6,984 bases of DNA from Draconibacterium sp. (GTDB taxonomy: Bacteria; Bacteroidota; Bacteroidia; Bacteroidales; Prolixibacteraceae): assembly GCA_015493625.1 (NCBI GenBank), contig WGCT01000403.1, forward strand, positions 1 to 6,984. The letters run 5' to 3'. Positions 5,125 through 6,984 of the stretch are shown in pieces (positions within the stretch are counted from its first letter, which is position 1; each line of letters begins with the position of its first letter). The position numbers and the translations under genes were made by a program. Below the pieces are notes generated by a model. The model was given only the letters and a program-made list of their open reading frames with translations, did no database searches and was not told where the DNA came from.

Positions 5125-6984
5125 ATGGGAAAAATTATTGGAATTGATTTAGGAACCACAAACTCGTGTGTTGCTGTAATGGAGGGTAACGAGCCTGTCG
5201 TTATTCCTAACAGCGAAGGAAAAAGAACAACTCCTTCAATTGTTGCATTTGTTGAGAATGGCGAACGTAAAATTGGCGATCCTGCCAAACGTCAGGCAAT
5301 CACAAATCCAACAAAAACCATATCGTCGATTAAACGTTTTATGGGCGAAACTTTCGACCAGGTATCGAAAGAAGTTAAACGTGTGCCGTACAAAGTTATA
5401 AAAGGCGACAACAACACGCCACGTGTTGAGATTGACGATCGTAAATATTCGCCACAAGAAATTTCGGCGATGACACTTCAGAAAATGAAGAAAACTGCTG
5501 AAGATTATCTTGGACAGGAAGTTACCGAGGCAGTAATTACTGTTCCGGCATATTTTAGCGATTCGCAACGTCAGGCTACAAAAGAAGCCGGTGAAATTGC
5601 AGGATTAAATGTTCGAAGAATTATTAACGAACCTACTGCAGCATCGCTTGCATACGGAGTGGACAAAATGGACAAGGACATGAAAATTGCCGTGTTCGAC
5701 CTTGGTGGCGGTACATTCGACATCTCTATTCTTGAATTGGGTGACGGAGTTTTCGAAGTAAAATCAACCGACGGAGATACACACCTCGGCGGAGACGATT
5801 TCGACCAAGTACTTATCGACTGGTTGGCCGATGAGTTTAAGAAAGATGAAGGTATCGATTTAAGAAAAGACCCGATGGCTTTGCAACGCTTGAAAGAGGC
5901 TGCCGAGAAAGCTAAAATCGAATTATCGAGTTCGTCGCAAACCGAAGTAAATCTGCCCTATATTATGCCGGTTGACGGAATTCCAAAACACTTGGTAAAA
6001 ACTTTAACCCGTTCGAAATTTGAGCAGTTGGCCGACAAGTTAATAAATGCCACAATTGAGCCTTGTAAAAAAGCATTGAAAAACGCAGGCCTTTCGGCTA
6101 GCGATGTCGACGAGGTAATTTTGGTAGGAGGATCGACACGTATTCCTGCTATTCAGGAAAAAGTTAAAAATTTCTTCGGAAAAGAGCCTTCGAAAGGTGT
6201 AAACCCCGACGAGGTTGTTGCAATTGGTGCAGCCATTCAGGGAGGCGTTTTAACCGGAGAAGTAAAAGACGTTTTACTGTTGGATGTTACTCCACTGTCG
6301 TTGGGTATTGAAACAATGGGTGGCGTAATGACAAAACTAATTGAGGCAAATACAACCATTCCGACAAAAAAATCGGAGTCGTTTACTACTGCTGCCGACA
6401 ATCAGCCATCGGTTGAGATTCATGTTTTGCAAGGCGAGCGTCCTATTGCTTCAGGAAACAAAACAATTGGTCGTTTCCACTTAGACGGTATTCCGCCGGC
6501 ACCACGTGGAGTTCCACAAATTGAAGTAACTTTCGATATCGATGCAAACGGTATTTTGCATGTAAATGCAAAAGATAAAGCAACCGGAAAATCGCAATCA
6601 ATTCGTATTGAAGCTTCATCGGGTTTGTCGGAAGAGGAAATTAACAAAATGAAAGCCGAGGCCGAAGCAAATGCCGAAGCCGATAAGCAGGCAAAAGAGA
6701 CTGCCGATAAAATTAATCAGGCTGACAGTTTAATTTTCCAAACAGAAAAGCAGTTGAAAGAGTTTGGCGACAAATTGCCTGCCGACAAAAAACAGCCTAT
6801 TGAAGATGCATTAAAGAAATTAAAAGATGCACATGAAAGTAAAGATTTGGCTGCTATTGACGCTGCAATGGCTGAATTAAACACAGTATTCCAGGCTGCT
6901 TCGCAAGAGATGTACAACGCTTCGCAAGCCGAAGGAGGAGCAACTCAGGAACCGCAAGCAGGAGGAGAACAGTCTGCCGACGAT
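5125..6984 (+). CDS. dnaK: Hsp70 chaperone DnaK (3' end outside window)
   Basis: The first 620 codons of DnaK are open to the window edge, with no stop reached. DnaK is the cytosolic Hsp70 that binds exposed hydrophobic segments in an ATP-driven cycle with DnaJ and GrpE. The nucleotide-binding domain (about 1-380) shows [11 protein letters not shown] (5-15), the Walker-like [11 protein letters not shown] (191-201, with Thr197 at the autophosphorylation position), HLGGDDFD (220-227) and [11 protein letters not shown] (331-341). The hydrophobic linker DVLLLDVTP (382-390) leads to the substrate-binding beta domain (about 391-500) and the helical lid (501 onward). The tail from about 598 is Gly/Gln/Glu-rich and low complexity. 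Bacteroidota DnaK is usually about 635-640 residues, so some 15-20 residues are missing, including the expected acidic EFEEVK-like end. The truncation is due to the window, not a mutation. dnaJ and grpE are not visible here. Confidence 0.98.
   Translation, partial: MGKIIGIDLGTTNSCVAVMEGNEPVVIPNSEGKRTTPSIVAFVENGERKIGDPAKRQAITNPTKTISSIKRFMGETFDQVSKEVKRVPYKVIKGDNNTPRVEIDDRKYSPQEISAMTLQKMKKTAEDYLGQEVTEAVITVPAYFSDSQRQATKEAGEIAGLNVRRIINEPTAASLAYGVDKMDKDMKIAVFDLGGGTFDISILELGDGVFEVKSTDGDTHLGGDDFDQVLIDWLADEFKKDEGIDLRKDPMALQRLKEAAEKAKIELSSSSQTEVNLPYIMPVDGIPKHLVKTLTRSKFEQLADKLINATIEPCKKALKNAGLSASDVDEVILVGGSTRIPAIQEKVKNFFGKEPSKGVNPDEVVAIGAAIQGGVLTGEVKDVLLLDVTPLSLGIETMGGVMTKLIEANTTIPTKKSESFTTAADNQPSVEIHVLQGERPIASGNKTIGRFHLDGIPPAPRGVPQIEVTFDIDANGILHVNAKDKATGKSQSIRIEASSGLSEEEINKMKAEAEANAEADKQAKETADKINQADSLIFQTEKQLKEFGDKLPADKKQPIEDALKKLKDAHESKDLAAIDAAMAELNTVFQAASQEMYNASQAEGGATQEPQAGGEQSADD

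Noticed and set aside
4983..5568. Minus-strand open frames opposite the dnaK start and its upstream region
   Set aside because: They lie antisense to highly conserved dnaK codons, have no recognisable domains and no promoter; they are shadows of the real gene.
6420..6917. Minus-strand open frames opposite the DnaK substrate-binding and lid regions
   Set aside because: Antisense to conserved DnaK sequence, Ser/Ala-rich composition typical of reversed coding DNA, no motif seen.
6900..6984. Truncated or frameshifted dnaK
   Set aside because: The frame is intact to the last base and stops only because the window ends; the missing 15-20 residues are the normal tail.

Overview
The window looks like chromosomal DNA from a member of the Bacteroidota, probably the Bacteroidales/Marinilabiliales side. 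Four things point there. Coding and intergenic DNA is AT-rich. Start codons lack Shine-Dalgarno sequences and sit in A-rich leaders. Several starts are preceded by the Bacteroidota-type promoter (TTTG at -33, about 19-20 bases, then TANNTTTG at -7). The Cdd and DnaK sequences also read as Bacteroidota versions. The assignment is an inference from sequence character, not from a phylogeny.

Layout, left to right. Positions 1-237 hold no convincing gene, but contain an 18-bp perfect palindrome, an 8-bp inverted repeat and the probable cdd promoter. Cytidine deaminase (cdd, +, 238-720) runs tail-to-tail into an S4-less RluA-family pseudouridine synthase (-, 698-1408, GTG start), overlapping it by 23 bp. 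Upstream of the latter on the same strand lies panB (-, 1532-2347), which has a textbook promoter. Divergent from panB is a secreted, probably outer-membrane beta-barrel protein of unknown function (+, 2476-3768). Its stop codon interlocks with that of a multi-pass HGSNAT/NagX-like acyltransferase (-, 3765-4874) in a shared TTAA. The acyltransferase has an excellent promoter and is divergent from dnaK (+, from 5125), which is cut by the window edge after 620 codons, just short of its expected end.

The genes do not form one pathway. They cover pyrimidine salvage, RNA modification, pantothenate/CoA synthesis, an envelope protein, a membrane sugar acyltransferase and the general Hsp70 chaperone. 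This is an ordinary, compact housekeeping region with alternating strands. No mobile element, CRISPR array, tRNA, rRNA or defence system is visible, and I see no strong candidate for a new system. The points most worth checking are the unrecognised barrel protein, the two overlapping convergent gene ends, the small palindromes, and the 250-bp dnaK/acyltransferase divergent region, where no clear dnaK promoter or CIRCE operator can be seen.
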